Shown: one piece after another, positions 52,671 through 61,394 of the stretch
Layout: every line of letters starts with the position of its first letter
How positions within the stretch are numbered: position 1 is the stretch's first letter
Assembly: GCA_037015955.1 (NCBI GenBank)
Contig: CP143548.1
Location: 241,501-305,500, forward strand
DNA: 64,000 nucleotides
Source: Lachnospiraceae bacterium JLR.KK008
Lineage (GTDB): Bacteria; Bacillota; Clostridia; Lachnospirales; Lachnospiraceae
Reading direction: 5' to 3'
The notes under the pieces: generated by a model
Database searches by the model: none
The model's input: only the letters and a program-made list of their open reading frames with translations
Told to the model about the DNA's origin: nothing
Translations under genes and position numbers: made by a program

Positions 52671-54174
52671 GCAGGCAAAAGATTATATCAAGGCCTGTAT
52701 CAGGATATATTTGAAGAAAGATGAGTTTGGGGAATACCGGATTCCGGTCGTCCGTCAGAGACCGGTCTTTCTGCTGGGCGCGCCGGGGATTGGCAAGACG
52801 GCGGTCATGGAGCAGATCGCACAGGAGCTGGGACTTGCCCTCGTGTCTTATTCGATGACGCATCATACGAGACAGTCGGCGCTCGGACTGCCGTTTATAT
52901 GTAAAAAGGAATATGACGGTAAGAGCGTCGATGTGTCCGAGTATACGATGAGCGAGATTATTGCCTCGGTCTATGAGACAATGGAGGCGAGCGGTATCAG
53001 GGAGGGCATTCTTTTTCTTGACGAGATCAACTGTGTGTCCGAGACATTGGCTCCGTCTATGCTGCAATTTCTGCAGTACAAAGTGTTCGGCAGACATCAG
53101 GTGCCGGAAGGATGGGTCGTGGTGACAGCGGGAAATCCGCCGGAATACAATAAATCTGTCCGTGAATTTGATGTGGTCACTTTGGACAGACTGAAAGTAC
53201 TGGATGTGGAGGCCGATTACCGCACATGGAAGGAATACGCGGGAGAGCAGGGAATCCACAGTGCGATTTTAAATTATCTGGAACTGAAGAAAGAACATTT
53301 CTACCGGATCGAAGCCAGTCTCAGGGGCAAGACTTATGTGACAGCCAGAGGATGGGAAGATCTGTCGCAAATATTGCAGATGTATGAAGAAGAGGCAATG
53401 GAGGTGGACGAGACACTCATCAGCCAGTATATCCGCAATGAGAAAATTGCCAGAGAATTTGCAGCCTATTACGATCTCTACAATAAATATAAGCGTGACT
53501 ATCAGATTTACGAAATATTGGCGGGCAATGCGCCCGAATCTGCGAGAGTGCGGGCACAGGAGGCGCCCTTTGACGAAAGGCTGTCTCTTGTCGGTATGCT
53601 GCTCGACAAGATACAGAGCGAAATGCGTGAGGTCATGGAGACTGCCGATTATCTGAAAGAGCTGACGGTCTCTCTGAAAGCGGTAAAAGCGCTGCTGGCG
53701 AAAGAGGGAGGCGGCACGACTGCGGAGGCGCTTTTGGACGATCAGGCGGCCCGGCGGGAGAAAAAGATGGAAGCATTGCAGCGAGCCGGTGCATTGTCCC
53801 GGGCGGACCGCAGGAAAGAAAAGAGAGTGCTTGCGTTCCTGCTCGATGAGAAGAAAAGACAGATACAAAAAGAATCCGATGTGGAAGTTGGCTTTTCGGG
53901 AATTGAAGGACGGTTTCACAGGCAGGTGGCGGCGATGCGTGAGGAGACGGAGAATGTGGGCCGGAGGCTGCATTCGTTATTTGCCTTTATGGAAGAGGCA
54001 TTTGCGGATGGCAATGAAATGTTGATCTTTGTCACAGAATTGACAGTCAATGAGCACAGTGCACGATTCATCGGTATGTTTGGCAGTGAGGATTATCACA
54101 GGCATAATGAAGAACTGATGATCACGGAGCGCAGACAGGAACTGCAGGCGGAGATCGCAGCGCTGGAGCTGTGA
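52660..54174 (+). CDS. MoxR-type AAA ATPase
   Basis: The 505-residue protein has Walker A GAPGIGKT (~40-47), Walker B ILFLDEINCVS (~111-121), sensor 1 VVVTAGNPPEYN (~145-156) and a following arginine-containing segment. The C-terminal ~200 residues form a helical, charged extension. ATG 52660 (GGAGGAG site) overlaps the VWA-like gene. It should act with that protein on a partner complex, perhaps in metal insertion or assembly. Confidence 0.9.
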   Translation: MNIKQAKDYIKACIRIYLKKDEFGEYRIPVVRQRPVFLLGAPGIGKTAVMEQIAQELGLALVSYSMTHHTRQSALGLPFICKKEYDGKSVDVSEYTMSEIIASVYETMEASGIREGILFLDEINCVSETLAPSMLQFLQYKVFGRHQVPEGWVVVTAGNPPEYNKSVREFDVVTLDRLKVLDVEADYRTWKEYAGEQGIHSAILNYLELKKEHFYRIEASLRGKTYVTARGWEDLSQILQMYEEEAMEVDETLISQYIRNEKIAREFAAYYDLYNKYKRDYQIYEILAGNAPESARVRAQEAPFDERLSLVGMLLDKIQSEMREVMETADYLKELTVSLKAVKALLAKEGGGTTAEALLDDQAARREKKMEALQRAGALSRADRRKEKRVLAFLLDEKKRQIQKESDVEVGFSGIEGRFHRQVAAMREETENVGRRLHSLFAFMEEAFADGNEMLIFVTELTVNEHSARFIGMFGSEDYHRHNEELMITERRQELQAEIAALEL

Positions 54175-54189
54175 TACGGAGAGACAGGT

Positions 54190-55155
54190 ATGGTCAGGGA
54201 ATGGGTAGAAGGAGAACAGGCGCTGCAATATGAAGAGACGGAGGCAGGGCTCAAAGTATTGCAGTGGAAGGGGACGGCAATTACGGCGCAGGTGCCGGCA
54301 GCGATCGACGGAGCTGCTGTCACCGCTATCGGCAGAAAGGCATTTTTGAGCAACAAACGGGTACAGGAAGTGTGGCTGCCGGACGCAGTCACGGAGATCG
54401 GCGACTGGGCATTTGCTTATTGTGACAGGCTTGTCAGTTTGTGCCTGCCGAAACGTCCCGTTGCTTTTGGCAGAGGGGTGTTTCTGCAATGCGAAAAACT
54501 GGAACGGATCATTTTACGGGAGCAGGAAGAAGAGGACGCTGTTCTGGGGACCGGGAGACCTTCGGGGGCTGCGGCGCCGGTTTCCGGCCGGGATGCGGAT
54601 TTTGTCGACAGCCTGCTGGCCGCCGCAGTTCATAAGCTGGATGCGCCTTATCTGCTGGATCTTCCGGAGGCCGGCAGTGTGCAATGGCTGGAGAAGTGGG
54701 ATGCCAGACTGCTGCATCTGTTATATGTGCCGGACCGCGAAGGATTCTCGAAGATGCTCCTGTGCGGGGAGGAAGACTACGGCAGCAAGGAAAATGACCC
54801 CGGCCATTATATGAGTCAGAAGCGCAGGGGAAAGGCAAGGCTGGCAATGCTGCGCCTGCTGCATGACAAAGGGCTGTCTGAGCAGATGCGCGGTATCCTG
54901 GTCCGTTACCTGTGTACCCATACAAAGGGCTGTGAGCACGAGGAGACATGGCAGGTCGTGAAGGAAGAATATGGACTGCGAAAGGAATATTATGATCTGT
55001 TGCTGGACATCGGGGCGCTGACAGAGCATAATTACGACGCGGCGCTCTGCGATATGGGGACAGAGCTGGCGGAAATGAAGGCTTATCTTCTGCGGGAAAA
55101 GGAAGAGAGATTTGGCAGCGGCGGTTTTTTTGATTCCCTGTCACTGGAATTATAA
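54190..55155 (+). CDS. Leucine-rich repeat protein (BspA/LRR_5 type)
   Basis: The 321-residue protein has LRR_5-like repeats in its first 115 residues (ITAQVPAAIDGAAVTAIGRK, EVWLPDAVTEIGDWAFAYCD, VSLCLPKRPVAFGRGVFLQC). The rest is helical and unrecognised (DAPYLLDLPEAGSVQWLEKW, then a K/R/E-rich region). There is no signal peptide, so it is cytoplasmic. It starts 15 bp after the ATPase stop, and so belongs to the same operon. Confidence 0.8.
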   Translation: MVREWVEGEQALQYEETEAGLKVLQWKGTAITAQVPAAIDGAAVTAIGRKAFLSNKRVQEVWLPDAVTEIGDWAFAYCDRLVSLCLPKRPVAFGRGVFLQCEKLERIILREQEEEDAVLGTGRPSGAAAPVSGRDADFVDSLLAAAVHKLDAPYLLDLPEAGSVQWLEKWDARLLHLLYVPDREGFSKMLLCGEEDYGSKENDPGHYMSQKRRGKARLAMLRLLHDKGLSEQMRGILVRYLCTHTKGCEHEETWQVVKEEYGLRKEYYDLLLDIGALTEHNYDAALCDMGTELAEMKAYLLREKEERFGSGGFFDSLSLEL

Positions 55156-55167
55156 GGAGGAAAAGAT

Positions 55168-56397
55168 ATGACGTATGAAGAGGCGTACAAGAAGTTGGAA
55201 ACATATGGACAGCTCCATGTTTTCCGGTATTATGATGAGCTGAGCGAAGAACAGAAGGCAGAGCTGCTTGCGCAGATAGAGGCTACGGATTTCTCCGTAT
55301 TGTCCACGAGGGAGAAGGAGCAGGGCAGGCACGGGGAGCGGGGTGTGATCACACCGATGCCGGCGATGGAGCTGGATGAGATACGGAAGCGGGAAGAAGA
55401 GTTCCGGCAGATCGGTCTGGAGGCAATCAAAGCGGGCAAAATAGGCGCTGTCCTGCTTGCCGGCGGTATGGGGACGCGGCTCGGTTCCGATGCCCCGAAG
55501 GGGATGTATGACATCGGCCTTACGAAACCGGTCTATATCTTTGAGCGGATTATTGCAAATGTAATGGATGTTGTAAAAATGAGCGGTGTATGGATTCCGT
55601 TCTTCGTAATGACGAGTGACAAAAATCATGACACAACTGTCAGATTTTTTGAAGAGAAAAATTACTTTGGTTATCATAAAGACTTTGTCTTTTTCTTCCG
55701 GCAGGAGATGGCGCCCGCTTCGGATTACGACGGAAAAGTATATATGGAGGAAAAGGGAAAGATCTCTACTTCCCCGAATGGCAACGGCGGCTGGTATGTT
55801 TCTTTGGAGCGGAGCGGCGCGGGCAGGAAGATGCGGGAGCTTGGCGTGGAGTGGATGAATGTGTTTGCAGTGGACAATGTATTGCAGAGAATCGCTGATC
55901 CATGCTTTGTCGGCGCCGTCATCGCTTCGGACTGTGCGTCAGGTTCCAAAGTTGTCAGGAAAGCGGCGCCCGATGAAAAAGTAGGTGTCATGTGTCTGGA
56001 AGACGGCAGGCCCTCGATCGTGGAATATTATGAACTGACAGAGGAACTGATGAGTACGAAAGACGAAAAAGGTGATCCGGCCTATAATTTTGGCGTGATC
56101 TTAAACTATCTCTTCCGGGTAAAAGATCTGGATGCGATCATGAATCATCATCTGCCGCTGCATGTGGTTGAGAAGAAGATTTCCTATTTGGATGAGGAAG
56201 GACAGCCTGTCAGTCCGGGGCAGCCTAACGGCTACAAATATGAGCAGCTCGTGCTCGATATGATTCATGAGATGGACAGTTGTCTGCCATTCGAAGTTGT
56301 CCGGGAGAGAGAGTTTGCGCCGATTAAAAACAGGACAGGGACGGACTCTGTGGAGAGCGCCAGAGCGCTTTTGGAGAAAAACGGGGTCTCGCTGTAA
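55168..56397 (+). CDS. UDPGP-type UDP-sugar pyrophosphorylase
   Basis: The 409-residue protein has the nucleotide-binding signature LLAGGMGTRLGSDAPKGMYD (~95-114), as in eukaryotic-type UDP-N-acetylglucosamine pyrophosphorylase. VFAVDNVLQRIADPCFVG and the GVMCLEDGRPSIVEYYEL stretch are also typical. It makes UDP-GlcNAc, UDP-GalNAc or UDP-glucose from UTP and the sugar 1-phosphate; the sugar cannot be told. It follows the LRR gene by 12 bp and precedes galE. Confidence 0.9.
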   Translation: MTYEEAYKKLETYGQLHVFRYYDELSEEQKAELLAQIEATDFSVLSTREKEQGRHGERGVITPMPAMELDEIRKREEEFRQIGLEAIKAGKIGAVLLAGGMGTRLGSDAPKGMYDIGLTKPVYIFERIIANVMDVVKMSGVWIPFFVMTSDKNHDTTVRFFEEKNYFGYHKDFVFFFRQEMAPASDYDGKVYMEEKGKISTSPNGNGGWYVSLERSGAGRKMRELGVEWMNVFAVDNVLQRIADPCFVGAVIASDCASGSKVVRKAAPDEKVGVMCLEDGRPSIVEYYELTEELMSTKDEKGDPAYNFGVILNYLFRVKDLDAIMNHHLPLHVVEKKISYLDEEGQPVSPGQPNGYKYEQLVLDMIHEMDSCLPFEVVREREFAPIKNRTGTDSVESARALLEKNGVSL

Positions 56398-56553
56398 AGC
56401 TGCTGCCGGTATCTTATGTTCCCGGAGGGCAGCATATAACATTTTCACAGGTTTCTGTAACATTCACATCTTGCGCGGACAGGCGGGCGGATTTAAACTG
56501 ATGGCAGTAAATGAAAAAGGCAATGGAAAATACTTTCCGGAACAGGAGGAGCT

Positions 56554-57570
56554 ATGACAATCTTGGTAACAGGCGGCGCCGGCTATATTGGAAGTCATAC
56601 GGTGGTGGAGCTGCAGGAAGCAGGCTACGATGTCGTTGTCGTGGACAATTTGAGTAATTCCAGCGAGAAATCCCTGAAGCGTGTGGAGAAGATCACAGGG
56701 AAGCCGGTGACATTTTATCAGACAGATATTCTGGACAGAGAAGGACTGGAGCAGATCTTTGAGAAAGAGTCGATTGACTGCTGTATCCATTTTGCAGGAT
56801 TAAAGGCGGTAGGTGAGTCGGTGGCCAAGCCATGGGAATATTATTACAATAATATCTCCGGCACGCTGGTGCTGGTAGATGTCATGAGGAAACATCAGGT
56901 GAAAAATATTATTTTCTCATCCTCCGCTACCGTATACGGGAATCCGGCCTTTATCCCGATCACGGAAGAGTGCCCGAAAGGCTGTATTACCAACCCGTAT
57001 GGACAGACGAAAGGCATGCTGGAACAGATTCTTATGGACATGCAGAAGGCAGACCCGGAGTGGAATGTGATCCTTCTGCGTTATTTCAATCCGATCGGTG
57101 CGCATAAGAGCGGAACGATCGGAGAAAACCCGAATGGGATACCCAACAATCTGATGCCCTACATCACGCAGGTGGCAGTCGGCAAATTAAAAGAGCTGGG
57201 TGTTTTTGGAAATGACTATGATACGCCGGACGGCACGGGCGTCAGAGATTATATCCATGTTGTAGACTTGGCAAAGGGACATGTCAAGGCGGTAGAGAAG
57301 ATCCGCCAGAATCCGGGCACCGAAATTTATAACCTGGGCACAGGAACCGGATACAGTGTGCTTGACATCGTCAAAAATTTTGAAGAGGCTTCCGGAGTGA
57401 AGATCCCTTATGTGATCAAAGAAAGACGTGCGGGAGACATTGCGACCTGTTATTCTGACGCTTCCAAAGCGGAAAAGGAGCTTGGCTGGAAAGCGGAATA
57501 CGGCATCAAAGAGATGTGTGAGGACTCCTGGAGATGGCAGAAAAATAACCCTGACGGGTATGAGGAATAA
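56554..57570 (+). CDS. galE: UDP-glucose 4-epimerase
   Basis: The 338-residue protein has the NAD-binding [14 protein letters not shown] (~7-20), the catalytic Ser in FSSSATVYG (~123-131) and Y-x-x-x-K in [12 protein letters not shown] (~148-159). The length is that of GalE. It interconverts UDP-glucose and UDP-galactose (or the GlcNAc forms). It has an AGGAGGAG site and ends before a strong terminator. It probably shares substrates with the pyrophosphorylase upstream. Confidence 0.95.
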   Translation: MTILVTGGAGYIGSHTVVELQEAGYDVVVVDNLSNSSEKSLKRVEKITGKPVTFYQTDILDREGLEQIFEKESIDCCIHFAGLKAVGESVAKPWEYYYNNISGTLVLVDVMRKHQVKNIIFSSSATVYGNPAFIPITEECPKGCITNPYGQTKGMLEQILMDMQKADPEWNVILLRYFNPIGAHKSGTIGENPNGIPNNLMPYITQVAVGKLKELGVFGNDYDTPDGTGVRDYIHVVDLAKGHVKAVEKIRQNPGTEIYNLGTGTGYSVLDIVKNFEEASGVKIPYVIKERRAGDIATCYSDASKAEKELGWKAEYGIKEMCEDSWRWQKNNPDGYEE

Positions 57571-57590
57571 GGCGGCAGAACTCAGAATTA

Positions 57591-57636
57591 AAAATAAGAC
57601 AGGGAACGGATTTACATCCGGTTCCTGTCTTATTTT
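57591..57636. terminator. Bidirectional terminator between galE and relQ
   Basis: AAAATAAGACAGG at 57591 pairs with CCTGTCTTATTTT around an inner stem (two mismatches). The A run and T run on the two sides suit convergent genes. Confidence 0.85.
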
Positions 57637-57666
57637 ACTACGGGAAACTTCTTCTTTCTCAGTCTT

Positions 57667-58311
57667 TCAGGGTGTTTCTCCCTGATTGTATTGCAATACC
57701 TGATCGTTGAGTGACAACATACGGTCATCCAGCTCGGAAATGATCTTCGAACATTCGATCAGTTCGTTTTTGATAAATACGGGAGCGTTGCCTTCGAATT
57801 TATAGTTGATCTTATGCTCCAGGCTGGCCCAGAAGTCCATGGCTACCGTACGGATCTGGATCTCGACTTTGGCGTCCGCGCTTTTATCGGAGAGAAAGAT
57901 TGGTACGGAGACGATCATATGATAGCTTCTGTAGCCGCTTGGCTTAGGTGTTTTAATATAGTCTTTGACGGAGAGTACCTTAATGTCGCTCTGGTTGGAG
58001 AGAATCTCTGCGATCCGGTAAATATCGGATGTAAAGGAGCAGATCACCCGTACGCCGGCTATATCGTTCACATAGCGCACCATATTTTCAATCGTCGACT
58101 CATATCCGTGTCTCTTTAATTTTTTGACAATACTTTCCGGAGCCTTTAACCGGGATTTGATATGCTCGATCGGGTTATATCTATGTACATGCTGAAATTC
58201 GTCGTTAAGGATTTCAAGTTTGGTTCCGATTTCCTTTAATGCGGAATGATAGATTAAAGTGACTTCCTTCCAAGAGTCAATCTCACTGTTGGTTGACGGT
58301 TTAAATTCCAT
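57667..58311 (-). CDS. relQ: Small alarmone synthetase, RelQ-like
   Basis: The 214-residue protein is a single RelA/SpoT synthetase domain: RLKAPESIVKKLKRHGYEST, NDIAGVRVICSFTSDIYRI, DYIKTPKPSGYRSYHMIVSV and VEIQIRTVAMDFWASLEHKI (catalytic Glu in the EIQIRT strand). No hydrolase, TGS or ACT domain is present. It makes (p)ppGpp from GTP/GDP and ATP. ATG 58311 has correct spacing from a GAGG site; ATG 58317 does not. It is a monocistronic gene. Confidence 0.92.
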   Translation of the reverse strand: MEFKPSTNSEIDSWKEVTLIYHSALKEIGTKLEILNDEFQHVHRYNPIEHIKSRLKAPESIVKKLKRHGYESTIENMVRYVNDIAGVRVICSFTSDIYRIAEILSNQSDIKVLSVKDYIKTPKPSGYRSYHMIVSVPIFLSDKSADAKVEIQIRTVAMDFWASLEHKINYKFEGNAPVFIKNELIECSKIISELDDRMLSLNDQVLQYNQGETP

Positions 58312-58477
58312 TTGCATACCTCGTTTGTTTATGGCAGAATACTATTATTGTATGCGGCATACAGCCATAATATGCCTTTATGTATAGTATACCATAGAAT
58401 GTTGAAAAATGTGCAATTTTCACAAAATATTAATAGTTTTTATGAATAATTATAGAAAAAATACAGGAGGATTTTAT

Positions 58478-58747
58478 ATGTTCCGTATGTGGTGCAAAAT
58501 ATGGAAGGACAGTCATATGCTCCGGGACACTGTCGTGGAGCGGCCGGAGGAAGATTCGCGCACGCATAAAGTATTTCATGCGCTGGAGGCCTGCTGTTAT
58601 GAATTTGACCTCGAACAGCCGATCTGGCTGGATGCGGTCGTGGCGGAATTTAAGCGTCATGCAAAGGCCAGATTTACAAAAGACTGCTTTATGGAGGCGG
58701 TGGACTTTGACTATCTGGAAATACAGATCATTGAAGAAGACGGATGA
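58478..58747 (+). CDS. Conserved small protein, 89 residues
   Basis: The acidic, cytoplasmic protein begins MFRMWCKIWKDSHMLRDTVV after a strong CAGGAGG site. A D-Y-L-E-I-Q-I-I end and the middle helix suggest an alpha/beta fold. Homologues with this start are common in Lachnospiraceae as I recall, without known function. Confidence 0.75.
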   Translation: MFRMWCKIWKDSHMLRDTVVERPEEDSRTHKVFHALEACCYEFDLEQPIWLDAVVAEFKRHAKARFTKDCFMEAVDFDYLEIQIIEEDG

Positions 58748-58882
58748 CAGATGTTTGTCGTGATGAATGCGTATTTCTTGTTGACATTGCATATAATATA
58801 CAGTAATATTAAACATATAACAAGTAGTAATGAAAACTACATCATAAAACAAGGCGTATGATGTAAAGGCGGGAGGTATTAT

Positions 58883-59533
58883 ATGCAAATTACGATTAGA
58901 GAACCTGGAAGTGCAATCACACATTTCATCGGCATGATGCTGGCAGTATTTGCCTCGGTGCCTCTGCTTATAAAATCAGGAATCAGTACGGGAAGCAACA
59001 GCTTTGGGGCGATGGTGATCTTTATACTCAGTATGATCCTGCTGTATGGAGCCAGCGCCACATATCATACGGTCAACGTATCGGACCGGGCGTTGAAAAT
59101 ATTCCGCAAAGTTGACCATATGATGATATTTGTGATGATAGCAGGGTCCTATACACCGGTGTGCCTGCTTGTGCTGCAAGGTAAGACAGGTCTGACACTT
59201 CTGGGGCTTGTATGGGGGATTGCGATGCTGGGTATGGCAATCAACGTTCTCTGGATCACCTGCCCGAAGTGGTTCTCATCCATGATCTATATTGCCCTTG
59301 GCTGGGTGTGTGTACTCGTATTCAAACAGCTCTGGGCCGTGCTGTCTGTCAGCGGTTTCCTCTGGCTGCTTGCAGGCGGTATTGTCTATACGATCGGCGG
59401 CGTGATCTATGCGCTGAAACTGCCGCTCTTTAACGGAAAACATACGAATTTTGGTTCTCACGAAATTTTTCATTTATTCGTAATGGGTGGAAGTATCTGC
59501 CATTTTGTTTTTATGTATGGATATGTGATATAG
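58883..59533 (+). CDS. trhA: Hemolysin III family protein (TrhA)
   Basis: The 216-residue protein has seven membrane helices and the HlyIII/PAQR motifs: REPGSAITHFIGMMLA at the start, YGASATYHTVN (~55-65) with the first zinc His, VDHMMIFVMIAGSYTPV (~78-94), and GSHEIFHLFVMGGSICHF at the end. The family is linked to membrane lipid homeostasis. Its terminator lies at 59544. Confidence 0.93.
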   Translation: MQITIREPGSAITHFIGMMLAVFASVPLLIKSGISTGSNSFGAMVIFILSMILLYGASATYHTVNVSDRALKIFRKVDHMMIFVMIAGSYTPVCLLVLQGKTGLTLLGLVWGIAMLGMAINVLWITCPKWFSSMIYIALGWVCVLVFKQLWAVLSVSGFLWLLAGGIVYTIGGVIYALKLPLFNGKHTNFGSHEIFHLFVMGGSICHFVFMYGYVI

Positions 59534-59543
59534 GAAATCTGCT

Positions 59544-59575
59544 GCCTCGCCGTGACCGGCGGGGCTGTTGTTTTT
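59544..59575 (+). terminator. Terminator of the hemolysin III gene
   Basis: GCCTCGCCG-tgac-CGGCGGGGC (one G-U) is followed by TGTTGTTTTT. Confidence 0.8.
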
Positions 59576-59620
59576 CGGAATATTTGCATGATGTCGATCA
59601 ATGGCGATAGAATGAGGAGT

Positions 59621-59649
59621 GCCCCGATACTCAATTAGAGTACCGGGGC
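59621..59649. other. Perfect hairpin in the 59.5-60.0 kb gap
   Basis: GCCCCGaTACTC (59621-59632) pairs with GAGTAcCGGGGC (59638-59649) around AATTA. It has no T run in either direction. The rest of this 500-bp gap holds AT-rich sequence, a terminator and a promoter listed separately, and no gene. Confidence 0.6.
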
Positions 59650-59942
59650 TATTATGAAAAAATTTATCTGTTTATGTCATAGAAATAAATTAACTTTCCG
59701 ATTTGAACTAAAATCAGTATAGCACTTAAATATGAATAAATTATGAATGAAGTGTAACGTTATGGTAAAATATTATAAGATAGACGAACACGTAAAATAA
59801 TAATTATACATTATGCACAAAAATGGAATAATTATGCAAATATAGAAGATCGGGAACGCCCTGTATGGAGAAACCGGAAAACGGACTCGTTCTGTCGGCT
59901 GTTTTTTTACAAAAGCGCGATTGATTTGGCGTAATCCGCCGG

Positions 59943-59980
59943 TGACAACGGTTGTCATTTGTGTGTAAAAATGATAGAAT
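59943..59980 (+). promoter_or_regulatory. Promoter of the coiled-coil gene with palindrome over -35
   Basis: TTGTCA (59952-59957), a 17-bp spacer and TAGAAT (59975-59980) lie 57 bp before the ATG. The -35 box is the right half of a perfect palindrome TGACAAC-g-GTTGTCA (59943-59957), a possible operator. Confidence 0.6.
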
Positions 59981-60037
59981 GAACGAAATATATAGTTATG
60001 ATACAGAAAGACAACGATCGCGTTCGGAGGAATATGG

Positions 60038-60802
60038 ATGGACAATTTTATTGATAAGCTGGCGCAGCGCTTTAATGCTCAGGAGATCATCAAGGCAAAT
60101 GCACAGGCGGAAGCGAAAGAGATGGACAGGCTGAGAGAGCAGATAAAGGCATACGATGAGTGTCTGGAGGAAATGCGCAGGCTGAATCTGAAAAATATAG
60201 AAGCGGCAGAGCAGGTGCGGGCTCTGGCAGACCAGGTGAATAATCTGACCAGGCAGGCGATCACGGAGATCGGCGAGAAAAAGGAGAAAGAGGACGAGCA
60301 TGTTGGTCAGATAGAAGCCGTCAGAGAGGAAATAAAAGCAGTGCGGGAGGAGACGAGACAGGCCCAGCAGGAGGCAGAAAATGCCCGGGGTGAAATGAAA
60401 AATGTTCAGGGAGAAATCAGGAACGTCCGGGAAGAGACCAGCGGTATTCGTGAAGAAGTAAAAGACATTCATGAAGAGATGAGTATTGCTCTGGAAGAAG
60501 TGAAGTCCGTTCTGGCCAGGAATGGAGAGCTTGCGGAGGAAAGCCGGAAAAAGCTGGCAGCCGCAAATGAAGGACTGGAAGATTTCATGCACAAAGAAAG
60601 CGTCAAAGTGTATAGAAATGTGCAGGCAGTGCTGATGGAAGAACTGAAAAATCAGACAGAAATACTAAGCGGCAGAATAGACAATACGATCGGAGAGAGC
60701 AAAAAAGGGGACCGGACGCTGTGTATTTTTGTCATACTGACACTTCTGGCATCATTAGGCAGCCTGGGGGTCGTGATTGCACAGGCCTTTGGTCTGATGT
60801 GA
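60038..60802 (+). CDS. Tail-anchored coiled-coil protein
   Basis: The 254-residue protein is almost all coiled coil (~10-185, with repeats of the type EEIKAVREETRQAQQEAENA) and ends with one membrane helix (CIFVILTLLASLGSLGVVIA, ~228-247). It has no N-terminal signal, so the helix would insert after translation with the coil in the cytoplasm. It has a GGAGGA site. It may be a scaffold; no family is recognised. Confidence 0.75.
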   Translation: MDNFIDKLAQRFNAQEIIKANAQAEAKEMDRLREQIKAYDECLEEMRRLNLKNIEAAEQVRALADQVNNLTRQAITEIGEKKEKEDEHVGQIEAVREEIKAVREETRQAQQEAENARGEMKNVQGEIRNVREETSGIREEVKDIHEEMSIALEEVKSVLARNGELAEESRKKLAAANEGLEDFMHKESVKVYRNVQAVLMEELKNQTEILSGRIDNTIGESKKGDRTLCIFVILTLLASLGSLGVVIAQAFGLM

Positions 60803-60818
60803 GAGGGAAGGATTTTTT

Positions 60819-61391
60819 ATGGGCACGATGGACAGACAGATCTGGAAACCGGGAAATATGCTCTATCCTCTGCCGGCGGTGCTGGTAAGCGTGTGTGCGA
60901 AGGACGGGCGGAAAAATGTGTTTACTGTGGCCTGGACGGGCACGATATGTTCCGATCCACCGATGGTATCGATCTCCGTGCGGCCGGAGCGCTATTCTTA
61001 TTCCATGCTCTGTGAAAGCGGGGAGTTTGTGATCAATCTGACGACGCGGGAACTGGCGCTGGCCACGGACTATTGTGGTGTCAGAAGCGGCAGAGAGGTA
61101 GACAAGTGGAAGACTATGAACCTGACACCAGTGTCAGGGAAACATGTGGCAGCGCCGCTTATTCAGGAGAGTCCGGTCAATCTGGAGTGCAGAGTGACGG
61201 ACAGACAGGAACTGGGAAGCCACCATATGTTTCTGGCTGAAGTGGTTGCTGTCCATGCCAGGGAAGACTATATGGACGAGAAGGGCAGATTTGACCTGGC
61301 GAAAGCGGAGCCGATCGTCTACTCACACGGGACTTATTATACGCTCGGCAGACCGCTGGGAACATTTGGCTACAGTGTGAGAAAGAAATAG
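60819..61391 (+). CDS. Flavin reductase family protein
   Basis: The 190-residue protein has the FMN-binding split barrel of flavin-reductase-like domains: KPGNMLYPLPAVLVSVCAKD, NVFTVAWTGTICSDPPMVSI, SVRPERYSYSMLCESGEFVI and ALATDYCGVRSGREVDKW. It reduces free flavin or works with a partner oxidase. It starts 16 bp after the coiled-coil gene stop, with a GAGAGGGAAGG site. Confidence 0.92.
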   Translation: MGTMDRQIWKPGNMLYPLPAVLVSVCAKDGRKNVFTVAWTGTICSDPPMVSISVRPERYSYSMLCESGEFVINLTTRELALATDYCGVRSGREVDKWKTMNLTPVSGKHVAAPLIQESPVNLECRVTDRQELGSHHMFLAEVVAVHAREDYMDEKGRFDLAKAEPIVYSHGTYYTLGRPLGTFGYSVRKK

Positions 61392-61394
61392 AGC

